Shown here in pieces: positions 8,562 through 17,276 of a stretch of DNA of 64,000 nucleotides. The DNA lies in NCBI GenBank assembly GCA_963727015.1, contig CAVSEV010000005.1:372001-436000 (forward strand). The letters run 5' to 3'. Under the pieces are notes generated by a model. That model was not told where the DNA came from. It searched no databases and saw only the letters and a list, made by a program, of their open reading frames with translations. Origin of the DNA: DATFVJ01 sp963727015 (GTDB lineage: Bacteria > Actinomycetota > Actinomycetes > Streptosporangiales > Streptosporangiaceae). Numbering within the stretch: the stretch's first letter is position 1; each line of letters begins with the position of its first letter. A program made the position numbers and the translations under genes.

Positions 8562-8567
8562 TAAACT
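8562..8567 (+). promoter_or_regulatory. possible -10 element for infA
   Basis: TAAACT sits about 135 bases before infA within the 206-base gap after the DUF1707 gene. infA commonly has its own promoter in actinomycetes. No good -35 is visible, so this is tentative. Confidence 0.3.
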
Positions 8568-8698
8568 CTGCACTCGGTGCTTTGGGACGGGACTGCAGGG
8601 TGCCCGATGATCGCGGGCCCATGCCCGCAGCAGCGCATGGCACCAAACCATCATGACCACCAGGCCGGACACGGCCCTTTCAGTGAAGCGCGGAGCAT

Positions 8699-8920
8699 AT
8701 GCCCAAGAAGGACGGTGCCATCGAGATCGAGGGCACGGTTGTCGAGTCACTCCCGAACGCGTTCTTCCGGGTCGAACTCGACAATGGGCACAAGGTTCTC
8801 GCCCACATCAGCGGCAAGATGCGGATGCACTACATTCGGATCCTGCCCGATGACAGGGTCGTCGTCGAGCTGAGCCCATACGACCTCAGTCGTGGCCGGA
8901 TCGTGTACCGCTACAAGTAA
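8699..8920 (+). CDS. infA: translation initiation factor IF-1
   Basis: IF-1 (73 residues, the exact family size) binds the ribosomal A site during initiation. The S1-like OB fold is seen in IEIEGTVVESLPNAFFRVEL and NGHKVLAHISGKMRMHYIRI. It begins at ATG 8699. Its last codons, GTGTACCGCTACAAG, are repeated twice more directly after the stop, see the following repeat. Confidence 0.97.
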   Translation: MPKKDGAIEIEGTVVESLPNAFFRVELDNGHKVLAHISGKMRMHYIRILPDDRVVVELSPYDLSRGRIVYRYK

Positions 8921-8958
8921 CCGTGTACCGCGACAAGCAACCTGTGTACCGCTACAAG
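8903..8958 (+). repeat. 3' end of infA tandemly triplicated across the stop codon
   Basis: GTGTACCGCTACAAG, the last five sense codons of infA, occurs at 8903-8917, with one mismatch at 8923-8937, and exactly at 8944-8958. The copies after the stop are not in the infA frame. It looks like a slippage duplication in the infA-rpmJ spacer. Confidence 0.85.
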
Positions 8959-9016
8959 CCATAAGGAGTTGCGGGCAAACCGGTCCCTTGGGACCGGGGA
9001 ATCCGAGGAGACCACC

Positions 9017-9130
9017 ATGAAGGTCAAGCCAAGCGTCAAAAGGATCTGCAGCAAGTGCCGGGTCATCCGCAGGCATGGCCGGGTAATGGTCATCTGCTCG
9101 GATCCGCGGCACAAGCAGCGCCAGGGCTGA
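9017..9130 (+). CDS. rpmJ: 50S ribosomal protein bL36, zinc form
   Basis: L36 (37 residues) is one of the smallest ribosomal proteins. It reads MKVKPSVKRICSKCRVIRRH and then GRVMVICSDPRHKQRQG. The CxxC, a later Cys and a His form the zinc site of the C+ type. ATG 9017 is preceded by GAGGAGACCACC. It lies between infA and rpsM as in other actinomycetes. Confidence 0.96.
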   Translation: MKVKPSVKRICSKCRVIRRHGRVMVICSDPRHKQRQG

Positions 9131-9316
9131 CCAGCGCCGCACGCGCCGCTTGGCTCGCGGCATGCGGCAGGAGCAGGCGCATAACAGAAGACGTGTTCCG
9201 CAGCTCCGGCCGGCACGGCCGGATGCAGCCCCCGGTTCGGAGGCCGGGGCTCCGCCCGGGCAGTGGCGGGGAGGCGGCGCGCAGGACCTCCGTAACCAGA
9301 AGGAGAGCTGCCCAAG

Positions 9317-9697
9317 ATGGCACGCCTCGTCGGCGTCGACCTTCCCCGCGACAAGCGGCTCGAGGTCGCGCTTACCTACATATACGGCGTGGGCCGGACC
9401 CGCGCCCTGCAAACGCTCGACGCCACAGGCGTCAGCCCCGATATGCGCGTCCACCAGCTTGGCGACGAAGAGCTTGTCCGGCTGCGCGACTGGATCGAGG
9501 CCAATTACAAGGTGGAAGGCGACCTGCGCCGCGAGGTGCAGGCGGACATCCGCCGCAAGGTCGAGATCGGGTGCTACCAGGGCATTAGGCACCGTCGAGG
9601 GCTGCCGGTGCACGGTCAGCGCACGCAGACCAACGCCCGCACCCGCAAGGGCAAGAAGAAGACCGTGGCCGGCAAGAAGAAGGTCGGCAAGAAGTAA
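9317..9697 (+). CDS. rpsM: 30S ribosomal protein uS13
   Basis: S13 (126 residues) lies in the 30S head and contacts P-site tRNA and L5. The start MARLVGVDLPRDKRLEVALT, the helix-hairpin region YIYGVGRTRA and the C-terminal RHRRGLPVHGQRTQTNART are diagnostic. The Lys-rich tail KGKKKTVAGKKKVGKK is typical. AGGAG precedes ATG 9317. Confidence 0.97.
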   Translation: MARLVGVDLPRDKRLEVALTYIYGVGRTRALQTLDATGVSPDMRVHQLGDEELVRLRDWIEANYKVEGDLRREVQADIRRKVEIGCYQGIRHRRGLPVHGQRTQTNARTRKGKKKTVAGKKKVGKK

Positions 9698-9765
9698 CAG
9701 GTAGTCCGCTGTGGAACGCGGCAAGCGTCGCCGCGGACCGATGACCTCCGGGAGTTTGGGAGCAG

Positions 9766-10173
9766 ATGCCTCCAAAGAGCAGCAGCCGCGGCGCGGCCAA
9801 GAAGGTGCGCCGCAAGGAACGGAAGAACGTCGCTCACGGGCACGCCCACATCAAGAGCACGTTCAACAACACGATCGTCTCTATCACCGACCCGATGGGC
9901 AACGTCATCTCATGGGCGTCGTCTGGTCAGGTCGGCTTCAAGGGCTCGCGCAAGTCGACGCCGTTCGCCGCTCAGATGGCGGCTGAGGCCGCGGCGCGCC
10001 GCGCTATGGAGCACGGCATGCGCAAGGTCGATGTCTTCGTCAAGGGTCCCGGATCGGGCCGCGAGACCGCGATCAGGTCGCTGCAGGCGACCGGCCTCGA
10101 GGTCGGCTCGATTCAGGATGTGACCCCGGTTCCGCACAATGGTTGCCGGCCGCCGAAGCGGCGCCGGGTTTGA
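9766..10173 (+). CDS. rpsK: 30S ribosomal protein uS11
   Basis: S11 (135 residues) lines the mRNA exit platform. The segments AHIKSTFNNTIVSITDPMGN and GPGSGRETAIRSLQATGLEV, and the end PHNGCRPPKRRRV, identify it clearly. ATG 9766 follows GGGAGCAG. A structured 93-base gap separates it from rpsD. Confidence 0.97.
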   Translation: MPPKSSSRGAAKKVRRKERKNVAHGHAHIKSTFNNTIVSITDPMGNVISWASSGQVGFKGSRKSTPFAAQMAAEAAARRAMEHGMRKVDVFVKGPGSGRETAIRSLQATGLEVGSIQDVTPVPHNGCRPPKRRRV

Positions 10174-10266
10174 GATCTTACGTTTTGACCGTCTTCGAAC
10201 GGTCGAGGATCACGCTGAGCCAGAAAGAGGTTGAAACGTAAGATGATAGACAGGAGTTTTTGATAG
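10174..10266 (+). promoter_or_regulatory. structured leader upstream of rpsD
   Basis: A perfect 11-bp long-range stem pairs ATCTTACGTTT (10175-10185) with AAACGTAAGAT (10234-10244). Inside it is a second hairpin, GACCGT (10187-10192) with ACGGTC (10199-10204) and a CTTCGA loop. The region is AT-richer than its surroundings and ends in AGGAG, TTTTT and the rpsD start. S4 represses its operon through such leader structures in other bacteria, so this is a candidate S4 autoregulatory element; that role is inferred. Confidence 0.55.
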
Positions 10267-10893
10267 ATGGCTCGTTACACCGGCGCGGACTGCAAGCTGT
10301 GCCGCCGCGAGAAGATGAAGCTCTTCCTCAAGGGCGCGAAATGCGACTCGCCAAAGTGCCCGATTGAGATCCGGCCCTACCCGCCTGGCGAGCATGGCCG
10401 CGGCCGCCCCAAGGAGAGCGAGTACCTGCTCCAGGTCCGGGAGAAGCAGAAGGCACGCCGGATCTACGGCGTGCTCGAGCGGCAGTTCCGCGGTTATTAC
10501 GAGGAGGCGTCGCGCCGGCGCGGCAAGACGGGTGAGAACCTGCTGCAGCTGCTCGAGAGCCGGCTGGACAACGTGGTCTACCGTGCCGGGTTCGCGAAGA
10601 GCCGTGACATGGCCCGCCAGCTGGTGCGGCATGGTCACTTCCTGGTCAACGGCAAGAAGGTGGATATCCCGTCATACCGGGTGTCCGACAATGACATCGT
10701 CGACGTGCGGGAGAAGTCCCGCGAATTCACGCCGTTCGTCATCGCGCGCGCAGAGGCGGGTGAGCGCCAGGTTCCGGCGTGGCTCGATGTGGTCGCGGAA
10801 AAGATGCGCATCCTTGTCCATACGTTGCCGGCCCGCGCGCAGATCGACACTCAGGTCCAAGAGCAGCTCATCGTCGAGTACTACTCGAAGTAA
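10267..10893 (+). CDS. rpsD: 30S ribosomal protein uS4, zinc form
   Basis: S4 (208 residues) starts 30S assembly by binding the 5' domain of 16S rRNA. The N-terminal zinc site is complete: CKLCRREKMKLF and then KCDSPKC. The S4 RNA-binding domain follows at SRLDNVVYRAGFAKSRDMAR, with QLVRHGHFLVNGKKVDIPSY. In most bacteria S4 is the translational repressor of its own operon. ATG 10267 lies 10 bases after AGGAG. Confidence 0.97.
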   Translation: MARYTGADCKLCRREKMKLFLKGAKCDSPKCPIEIRPYPPGEHGRGRPKESEYLLQVREKQKARRIYGVLERQFRGYYEEASRRRGKTGENLLQLLESRLDNVVYRAGFAKSRDMARQLVRHGHFLVNGKKVDIPSYRVSDNDIVDVREKSREFTPFVIARAEAGERQVPAWLDVVAEKMRILVHTLPARAQIDTQVQEQLIVEYYSK

Positions 10894-10983
10894 CACGTGG
10901 CCGGCGGGCGGGATGCCCGCCGACTGTGCCAGCCACGAAGCATCGCGACCGTCAAATAGCGGGCGTCGCGGAAAGGAAGAAAG

Positions 10984-12000
10984 ATGCTCATAGCTCAGCG
11001 TCCGGCTCTCACCGAGGAGCAGGTAGACGAGTTCCGCTCCAGGTTCGTGATCGAGCCGCTGGAGCCTGGCTTCGGCTATACGATCGGTAACTCGGTCCGG
11101 CGTACCCTGCTGTCCTCCATCCCCGGCGCAGCGGTCACCAGCATCAGGATCGACGGGGTGCTGCACGAGTTCTCGACGGTTCCAGGGGTCAAGGAAGATG
11201 TAACCGACATCATCTTGAACCTCAAGGAGCTCGTGGTCTCCTCCGAGCATGACGAGCCCGTGGTGATGTACCTGCGCAAGCAAGGTCCCGGCGAGGTCAC
11301 GGCCGCCGACATCGCGCCGCCGGCGGGCGTCGAGGTCCACAACCCGGACCTGCACGTCGCGACCCTGAACGGCAAGGGCAAGCTGGAAATGGAGCTCACG
11401 GTCGAGCGTGGCCGCGGGTACGTCTCGGCGACCCAGAACAAGCAGCCCGGCCAGGAGATCGGCCGCATCCCGATCGACTCGATCTACTCACCGGTAATGC
11501 GCGTGACCTACAAGGTCGAAGCTACCCGTGTGGAGCAGCGCACCGACTTCGACAAGCTCATCCTCGACGTCGAGACCAAGCCCTGCCTGCGGCCGCGTGA
11601 CGCGGTGGCCAGCGCGGGAAAGACGCTCGTTGAGCTGTTCGGCCTGGCGCGCGAGCTTAATGTCGATGCTGAGGGCATCGACATGGGGCCCTCGCCGACG
11701 GACGCCGCGCTTGCCGCGGACCTCGCGCTGCCGATCGAGGAGCTGAACCTCACAGTCCGCTCGTACAACTGCCTGAAGCGCGAGGGCATCCACACGGTGG
11801 GTGAACTGGTGGCTCGCAGTGAGCAGGATCTGCTCGACATCCGCAACTTCGGCGCCAAGTCGATCGAGGAGGTCAAGCAGAAGCTGATCGACATGGGGCT
11901 GGCACTCAAGGACTCACCGCCCGGGTTCGATCCTGGTACGGCGGCGGACAGCTTCGGTGCGGATGACGACCAGAGCTACGTCGAGACGGAGCAGTACTAA
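10984..12000 (+). CDS. rpoA: RNA polymerase alpha subunit
   Basis: The alpha subunit (338 residues) dimerises to start RNA polymerase assembly and contacts promoters and activators. The N-terminal domain shows FVIEPLEPGFGYTIGNSVRR and the C-terminal domain shows IEELNLTVRSYNCLKREGIH and NFGAKSIEEVKQKL. Length and both domains are normal. It is followed by an inverted-repeat-rich gap before rplQ. Confidence 0.98.
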   Translation: MLIAQRPALTEEQVDEFRSRFVIEPLEPGFGYTIGNSVRRTLLSSIPGAAVTSIRIDGVLHEFSTVPGVKEDVTDIILNLKELVVSSEHDEPVVMYLRKQGPGEVTAADIAPPAGVEVHNPDLHVATLNGKGKLEMELTVERGRGYVSATQNKQPGQEIGRIPIDSIYSPVMRVTYKVEATRVEQRTDFDKLILDVETKPCLRPRDAVASAGKTLVELFGLARELNVDAEGIDMGPSPTDAALAADLALPIEELNLTVRSYNCLKREGIHTVGELVARSEQDLLDIRNFGAKSIEEVKQKLIDMGLALKDSPPGFDPGTAADSFGADDDQSYVETEQY

Positions 12001-12006
12001 AGTATC

Positions 12007-12051
12007 CGCTGCTGAGCTCAGGCTCTGTCTCTGAGCTTGGGCTCAGCAGCG
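12007..12051 (+). promoter_or_regulatory. nested or alternative hairpins between rpoA and rplQ
   Basis: CGCTGCTGAGC (12007-12017) pairs perfectly with GCTCAGCAGCG (12041-12051). AGCTCAG (12015-12021) can instead pair with CTGAGCT (12031-12037), using some of the same bases. No T-run follows, so it resembles a processing or attenuation site more than a simple terminator. L17 follows at 12110. Confidence 0.5.
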
Positions 12052-12109
12052 AAGCGAACGCACCAGCCGCGGCGCGGTCTGGCAGGCAGCAGACGAGGAG
12101 TAGGACAAC

Positions 12110-12859
12110 ATGCCCACGCCCACCAAGGGCCCACGGCTGGGTGGCAGTTCTTCCCACCAGCGGCACATCCTGGCGAACCTCGCCACCGCGCTGTTCGAGC
12201 ACAGGCGCATCACGACGACCGAGGCGAAGGCGCGCAGGCTCCGTCCGGTGGCCGAACGGCTGATTACTTTCGCCAAGCGAGGTGACCTGCACGCGCGCAG
12301 GAGGGTCCTCACCCTGGTCACAGACAAAAGCGTCGTGCACACCCTGTTCACGGAAATCGGCCCGAGCTTCGCCACCCGGCCTGGCGGCTACACCCGCATT
12401 ACGAAGATCGGCCCGCGCAAGGGCGACAACGCGCCGATGGCCGTGATCGAGCTTGTCGCCGATGACGTGCAGGCACCCGCGGCGCGTCGGCGCAGGGTCC
12501 GCAGGCCCGCGCCCGCCGCCACTCCAGCGGCGACGCGGGCGGCCGGCACCACGCAGGCGGCCGACACCGCCGGGCAGGCTCCCGCCGAGGTGGCCGAGGA
12601 CGGGACCGACGTGGCGGCAGAGGCCGCCGGCACGTCCGAGGCCGCCGCCACGTCCGAGGCCGTCGGGGGGACCGAGATCACCGGCGCGACCGAGGCCGTC
12701 GGCGCGACCGAGGCCGTCGGCACCGCTGACGAGGCCGTGCCAGCCGACGCAGCGGATAATGCTGCCGCGGCAGGCGACGCGATGGAAGAAGATGCCGCGG
12801 CACGCAACCCGGCGGCAGCGGACGATGACGCCGAGCCTGAGGATGGCCAGCACTCCTGA
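12110..12859 (+). CDS. rplQ: 50S ribosomal protein bL17 with long Ala-rich C-terminal extension
   Basis: The first ~120 residues are L17, seen in PRLGGSSSHQRHILANLATA, LFEHRRITTTEAKARRLRP and RPGGYTRITKIGPRKGDNAP. L17 lines the peptide exit tunnel region. A further ~130 residues are Ala/Thr/Glu-rich with degenerate repeats (for example EAVGATEAVGTADEAV). Extended L17 tails occur in actinomycetes, but this one is long. The stop lies inside truA, which starts 17 bases earlier. Confidence 0.95.
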   Translation: MPTPTKGPRLGGSSSHQRHILANLATALFEHRRITTTEAKARRLRPVAERLITFAKRGDLHARRRVLTLVTDKSVVHTLFTEIGPSFATRPGGYTRITKIGPRKGDNAPMAVIELVADDVQAPAARRRRVRRPAPAATPAATRAAGTTQAADTAGQAPAEVAEDGTDVAAEAAGTSEAAATSEAVGGTEITGATEAVGATEAVGTADEAVPADAADNAAAAGDAMEEDAAARNPAAADDDAEPEDGQHS

Positions 12860-13745
12860 GCTGGCCGCTGCGGCAGCCGTTCGGGTCCGGCTCGATCTGA
12901 CCTATGACGGCGCGGCCTTCTCCGGTTGGGCGCGGCAGCCCGGTCGGCGGACGGTACAGGCCGTCGTGGAAGAGGCGATGGGCAGGCTGCTTCGCTTGCC
13001 GGATGCGCCGCGGCTGACGGTCGCCGGGCGAACGGACGCGGGAGTGCACGCGCGCGGGCAGGTGGCTCATCTCGATGCGCCTTCGCAGGCTTGGGCGTAC
13101 CTGGAAGGCCAGGCTGTACGGCGGCTGGCCAGGCTGCTCCCGCCCGATGTCCGCGTCAAGGCGGCGTGCAAGGCGCCCGCGGACTTTGATGCCCGCTTCT
13201 CTGCGCTGTGGCGCCGTTATTCATACCGCGTATCCGACGATCCCATCGGCGTCGACCCGCTGCGCAGGCACGACACCGTGGCCCATCACCGCCCGCTGGA
13301 CGTGGCGTTGATGAACGTGGCCGCGTCGGCGCTCGTGGGTGAGCACGACTTCGCGGCGTTCTGCAAGCGGCGCGAGGGCGCGACCTCCATCCGGCGGCTC
13401 ATCCAGATGGAGTGGGCACGCGACAGCGAGACCGTGGCGGTCGCGACGGTTGTGGCGAACGCCTTCTGCCACAACATGGTCCGCGCGCTCGTCGGTGCGA
13501 TGTTCGCCGTCGGCGACGGCCGCCGGCCGGTCGAGTGGCCGGCCGAGGTGCTGGCCAGGGGGGTAAGAGACTCGGCGGTAAACGTGGCGCCGCCGCACGG
13601 GCTGTGCCTCGAGCAGGTGTGTTACCCGCCCGACGGCGAACTGGCCGCTGTGCGACGGCTGGCCGATCGCCGGTTTCATCGAGCAGCAGACACGCCGGTT
13701 CATGATCACGGCGAGTCCCATCACGGCGAATCCCACGACGGCTGA
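12843..13745 (+). CDS. truA: tRNA pseudouridine(38-40) synthase TruA
   Basis: TruA converts U38-U40 of the tRNA anticodon stem to pseudouridine. The catalytic Asp lies in AGRTDAGVHARGQVAH, and the N-terminal LTYDGAAFSGWARQPGRRTV is classic. FCHNMVRALVGA is also conserved. ATG 12843 overlaps the end of rplQ by 17 bases; the frame is open further upstream only because it shadows rplQ. The C-terminus ends in a His-rich repeat (HDHGESHHGESHDG). Confidence 0.95.
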   Translation: MASTPELAAAAAVRVRLDLTYDGAAFSGWARQPGRRTVQAVVEEAMGRLLRLPDAPRLTVAGRTDAGVHARGQVAHLDAPSQAWAYLEGQAVRRLARLLPPDVRVKAACKAPADFDARFSALWRRYSYRVSDDPIGVDPLRRHDTVAHHRPLDVALMNVAASALVGEHDFAAFCKRREGATSIRRLIQMEWARDSETVAVATVVANAFCHNMVRALVGAMFAVGDGRRPVEWPAEVLARGVRDSAVNVAPPHGLCLEQVCYPPDGELAAVRRLADRRFHRAADTPVHDHGESHHGESHDG

Positions 13746-14174
13746 GCCCGCGCATAGCTCTGGATCTTCGGCTGCAAGCCTGCTACCACCCCGCAATCCG
13801 GCTACCAGATGGTAATCTCCTCACCGCTCACCCTCCCTCACCGCTCACCGCTCACCGCTCACCGCTCACCGCTCACCGCTCACCGCTCACCGCTCACCGC
13901 TCACCGCTCACCGCTCACCGCTCACCGCTCACCGCTCACCGCTGTGATCGGCCCCGCCCGTGGCTCCGGCCGACCGGTGGTGGCTCGGGGTGCGCGGTGG
14001 TGGTCGCAGTTGCTGCCGGTGACCGTGGATGGGCCGTTACCGGTCGTCGCCGTGATCGGCCCCGCCGGTGGCCCCAGGTCACCTACGGGCCGACGATCAA
14101 GCTTGTTCGATCTCCGGCGAGGGTTCACCAGGGCCCAGCGTCCATCGTGATCGTTGGTTTCTCGGCGCGCGTTA
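13746..14174. repeat. gene-free gap with a 7-bp tandem array
   Basis: From about 13834 to 13942 the heptamer GCTCACC is repeated some fifteen times without interruption, with degenerate copies from 13817. Downstream, GTGATCGGCCCCGCC occurs twice (13944 and 14051). A heptamer array reads the same seven residues in each frame, so the open frames here mean little. I see no supported gene. Confidence 0.85.
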
Positions 14175-15649
14175 TCAACCCTGGGCGCGTACCGTGATCG
14201 GTTGCTCGGCGAGCATGGCGAACGAGCGGCTCAGCGACTCCACCACATGGTCGAGCGGGGCCTTCCCTGTGGGCGTGCGCCCGTCGCTGTACGTCGCGTA
14301 GGCGAAGATGATGTACCGGCCGTCGACCATGCCATAGGCGTAACCCCCGGTTTGGGAGATCAACTGCGCGCCGCTGCCTGGCTTGCCGTCCAGCCCGGCG
14401 AACCACACGTTCCGGCTCAGCCTCTTGGCCCGATTGGCGCGCATGGCGAGCGTCCTGGTTGGCAACGCGGCGACGCCAGCGGTGATCGCGAAGCGCTTCG
14501 AGGTGTCGACATAGGTCGCCCGGACGACCCGTTCACATCTGCCGGCTGTCAGCGCCCGGGCAAAGGAGCCGCGTGCACTCAGTGCGCAGTCGTGACTGAC
14601 GGCTGCCGCGACGCGGACGAATCGGCGGCCATCAATCGAGACCATGCTGTTCGGGAAGATCTCGGCCCTCGTGATTGTTCCGGGATCGGTCTTGACGTTG
14701 TCGATCTTGCTGCCAAATGTCACCGGCGGCGCTGCCGGGCGCGTCGCGCTCGTCGGACTGGATCGCTTCGGCTGCGCGACGGGTTTGGCCGCCGAGCGTG
14801 AGTGCAGCACGAGAGCCGCCGCAACGGCGACCGCCACTGCGGCGATTCCTGCGGCGATGATGAGGATCATCTTCCTGGGTCGATGGTGCCCGCCGGTGGC
14901 CGGTGGCGTCAGGCCAGTGCTCTGGCCATCAGCGGCGGCGGGCCGTTGATCCAGGACCTCGGTCACAGTCGGGCCCGTCATCGGTGCGAACGACCCCGGC
15001 TGAGGATGCGGCAACCCCGCCGATGTTGGCAACGCCGCCCCTGGGCCGGGCGGCAGCGACCCGCCCTCGGGTGGCGTGGGCCTGGGCATCATCCCTGCAG
15101 CGGGCGGCTGGCCTGGACCAGGGTAATTGCTGGCCGGGCCGGGGTACGGGCCGGGACCGGGGGACTGGGCTGGCCCCAGGGACTGGCCTGGACCGGGGGA
15201 CTGGGCTGGACCGGGGTACTGGGCCGGACCGGGGTACTGGCCCGGGCCGGGGTAGTACCCCGGATCGGCATGGTGGCCGGGGCCCGGATGCTGGCCCGGA
15301 TCAGCATGTGCGTCTGCCCACGGTCCCAAACCGTCCGCAGCCGCACCCGCGGGTGGGTATTGCGGGTCGGCCCATGGCGGCAGACCCGTGTTGTACGCGA
15401 CCGAGTCTGGCGCCGCAGGCGAGTCGATACTGAACCGGCTCGTATCTGGGGCGGGTGGGCCGACGGAGAATCCGGATGCGTCCAGTGGCTCCTGGGGCCC
15501 GGTAGCCGAGCCCGGATCATCCGGCGTGGCGGCTGACGCGCCCCAGACCAGACGTTCGGTGGAAGGGTCAGCGGCCCATGCAGGTTCGCCAGAGCTGGCA
15601 AGGCCGTAGCTGGCGGGGCCGGTGCCGTAGCTGGCACGACCGGAGCCTG

Positions 15650-15785
15650 CCGGGCTGGAGCCTGCCGGGCTGGAGCCTGCCGGGCTGGAGCCTGCCGGGC
15701 TGGAGCCTGCCGGGCTGGAGCCTGCCGGGCTGGAGCCTGCCGGGCTGGAGCCTGCCGGGCTGGAGCCTGCCGGGCTGGAGCCTTC
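15650..15785 (-). repeat. 15-bp tandem repeats coding PAGSS
   Basis: About nine copies of a 15-bp unit (plus-strand CGGGCTGGAGCCTGC) encode PAGSS inside the proline-rich membrane protein. Copies are nearly identical, so the array is recent. Confidence 0.9.
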
Positions 15786-16918
15786 TGAGCCGGTGCGGGC
15801 GTGGCCAGCCCCGCTCGCCTCATTCGTTGGTACGTCATCGCCGAGACCATGATCGTCGTGGGTCTCGGAGGGCGGAAGCCCGAAATCGGGTGCTGCGAAA
15901 CCCGGCCCCCCCAAACCCGGTTCTCCGAATCCGGCAGCGTCGAGAACATGTGGTTCCGGGCCTGGCAGTTCGAGACCTGCTGTTTCGGGACCCGCTGTTT
16001 CGAGACCCGGTGGCTGGAGATCCGGTGGTTGGAGATCGGGTGGTTGGAGATCCGGTGGTTCGAAGCCCGGTGATGCGAAGCGCGGTGGTTCGAGAGCCGG
16101 TGGCGCGAACTCAGTGGGGCTGAAGGTTGGCGCCTCGAAGGTCGGCGGCTCGAACCCTGGCGGGTCGAAGGCCGGAGCGTCGAGGACTGATGTCGAGAAA
16201 CCCTGCGCGTTGACGGCAGAAACATCCGCTTGTTGCGCGCCAACCCCCGGCGCCTCGGCACCTGGCGGCGGGCCGAACAAGTAGTCCGGTGGGCCGATGG
16301 CCTCGTTCTGCGAGCCGTCGGGTCCGGCCTGAACATTCCCGGCCCGGCCTTCCGGCTGCGCCAACTCCCGGCCCGGCTTCGGGCCACTGGCAGGTGGGAC
16401 CGATGGGGGCGCAGCGAATAGGGGCGCGCCGGATAGGGACGGGGCGGATGGGGGCGCGCCGGATGGCGGCGGATGGGGGCGCGGCGGATAGGGGCGCGCC
16501 GGATAGGGACGCGGCGGATAGCGGGGCGGATGGGAGATGCGCTGAGGATCCAGGTGGCACTCCGCGCGGGGGTGCCGACGATGGTGGCGCGGGCGGGGGT
16601 GCCGACGACGGTGGCGCGGGCGGCAGCGTCGGCCGCGTGGGCGGGAGCGGTACAGACGGCGGAGGCGGGCCGCCTTGGACCGCGTCGGCTGGCAGCGCAT
16701 GGTGGCCCGAAGTCCGCGACGCGGCAGCCTGCCCGTCCTGCCGATCCGGTGGGATCGCACTGTGGCGGCCACGACCCCGGCCTTGTTCGCCCGTCGCCCC
16801 CGTCTGTGCACCGTTACCGCTGCCTTGCAGCCACGGCGGTTTCCACAGGTGATCGGCGGTCGAATGCGACGGCCACCCGTTCGGCGTTGCGGCGGCGTCC
16901 GCGCCTGGGGGCCCGGCA

Positions 16919-17010
16919 AGCTCCGGCGGGGTGCTCGCAGGTTCCGGCGGGGTGCTCGCACGTTCCGGCGGGGTGCTCGCAGGTTCCGGCGGGGTGCTCG
17001 CAGGTTCCGA
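16919..17010 (-). repeat. 21-bp tandem repeats coding EPASTPP
   Basis: Four to five copies of a 21-bp unit containing GGTTCCGGCGGGGTGCTCGC encode EPASTPP near the N-terminus of the proline-rich membrane protein. Confidence 0.85.
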
Positions 17011-17276
17011 TCCGACGGCGGCGGAAGCCGGTGGCCGCCGGGTGACCTCATCCCATCCGGCGGCACCCGGCGCACGTTGCCGCCGCTGCCCGGCGGGGCG
17101 GCCTTCGCCTTCTTGTCCCGCTTGTGCAACGGTCTCGGCCTTGGACGGCTCCGCTATGTCTGCTGACATATCCGGCCACTCTGGCGTCGCTGGATCCATC
17201 GATTCTCCTGTACCTAGGGCGTCGGCCGGGTGGCCCCGGGTTGAGCCGCAGTCACTGGCGGCCGCGCCTTCGATGT

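Larger units (their letters stand above)
14175..17199 (-). pseudogene. proline-rich single-pass membrane protein, apparently frameshifted
   Basis: Read from ATG 17199 (after ACAGGAGAATCG), the protein begins MDPATPEWPDMSADIAEP with PASTPPE repeats. Around 16480-16580 this frame turns Arg-rich and meaningless, while a frame shifted by one becomes sensible and runs to 14175. The later part holds Pro/Gly repeats (PAGSS about nine times, DLQPP, YPGPAQ), one transmembrane helix (MILIIAAGIAAVAVAVAAAL) and an extracellular domain with two cysteines (SHDC ... GRCERVVRATYV). That domain is paralogous to the next gene's. Either the gene is broken or the assembly has an indel; the intact C-terminus suggests the latter. 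Function unknown. Confidence 0.6.

Noticed and set aside
11926..11945. A tRNA-like GGTTCGATCC T-arm
   Set aside because: It lies within the rpoA coding sequence and no acceptor stem or anticodon arm can be built; no tRNA or rRNA gene was seen in the window.
12453..12842. Upstream extension of truA
   Set aside because: It is the other-frame shadow of the Ala-rich rplQ tail; TruA homology starts after ATG 12843.
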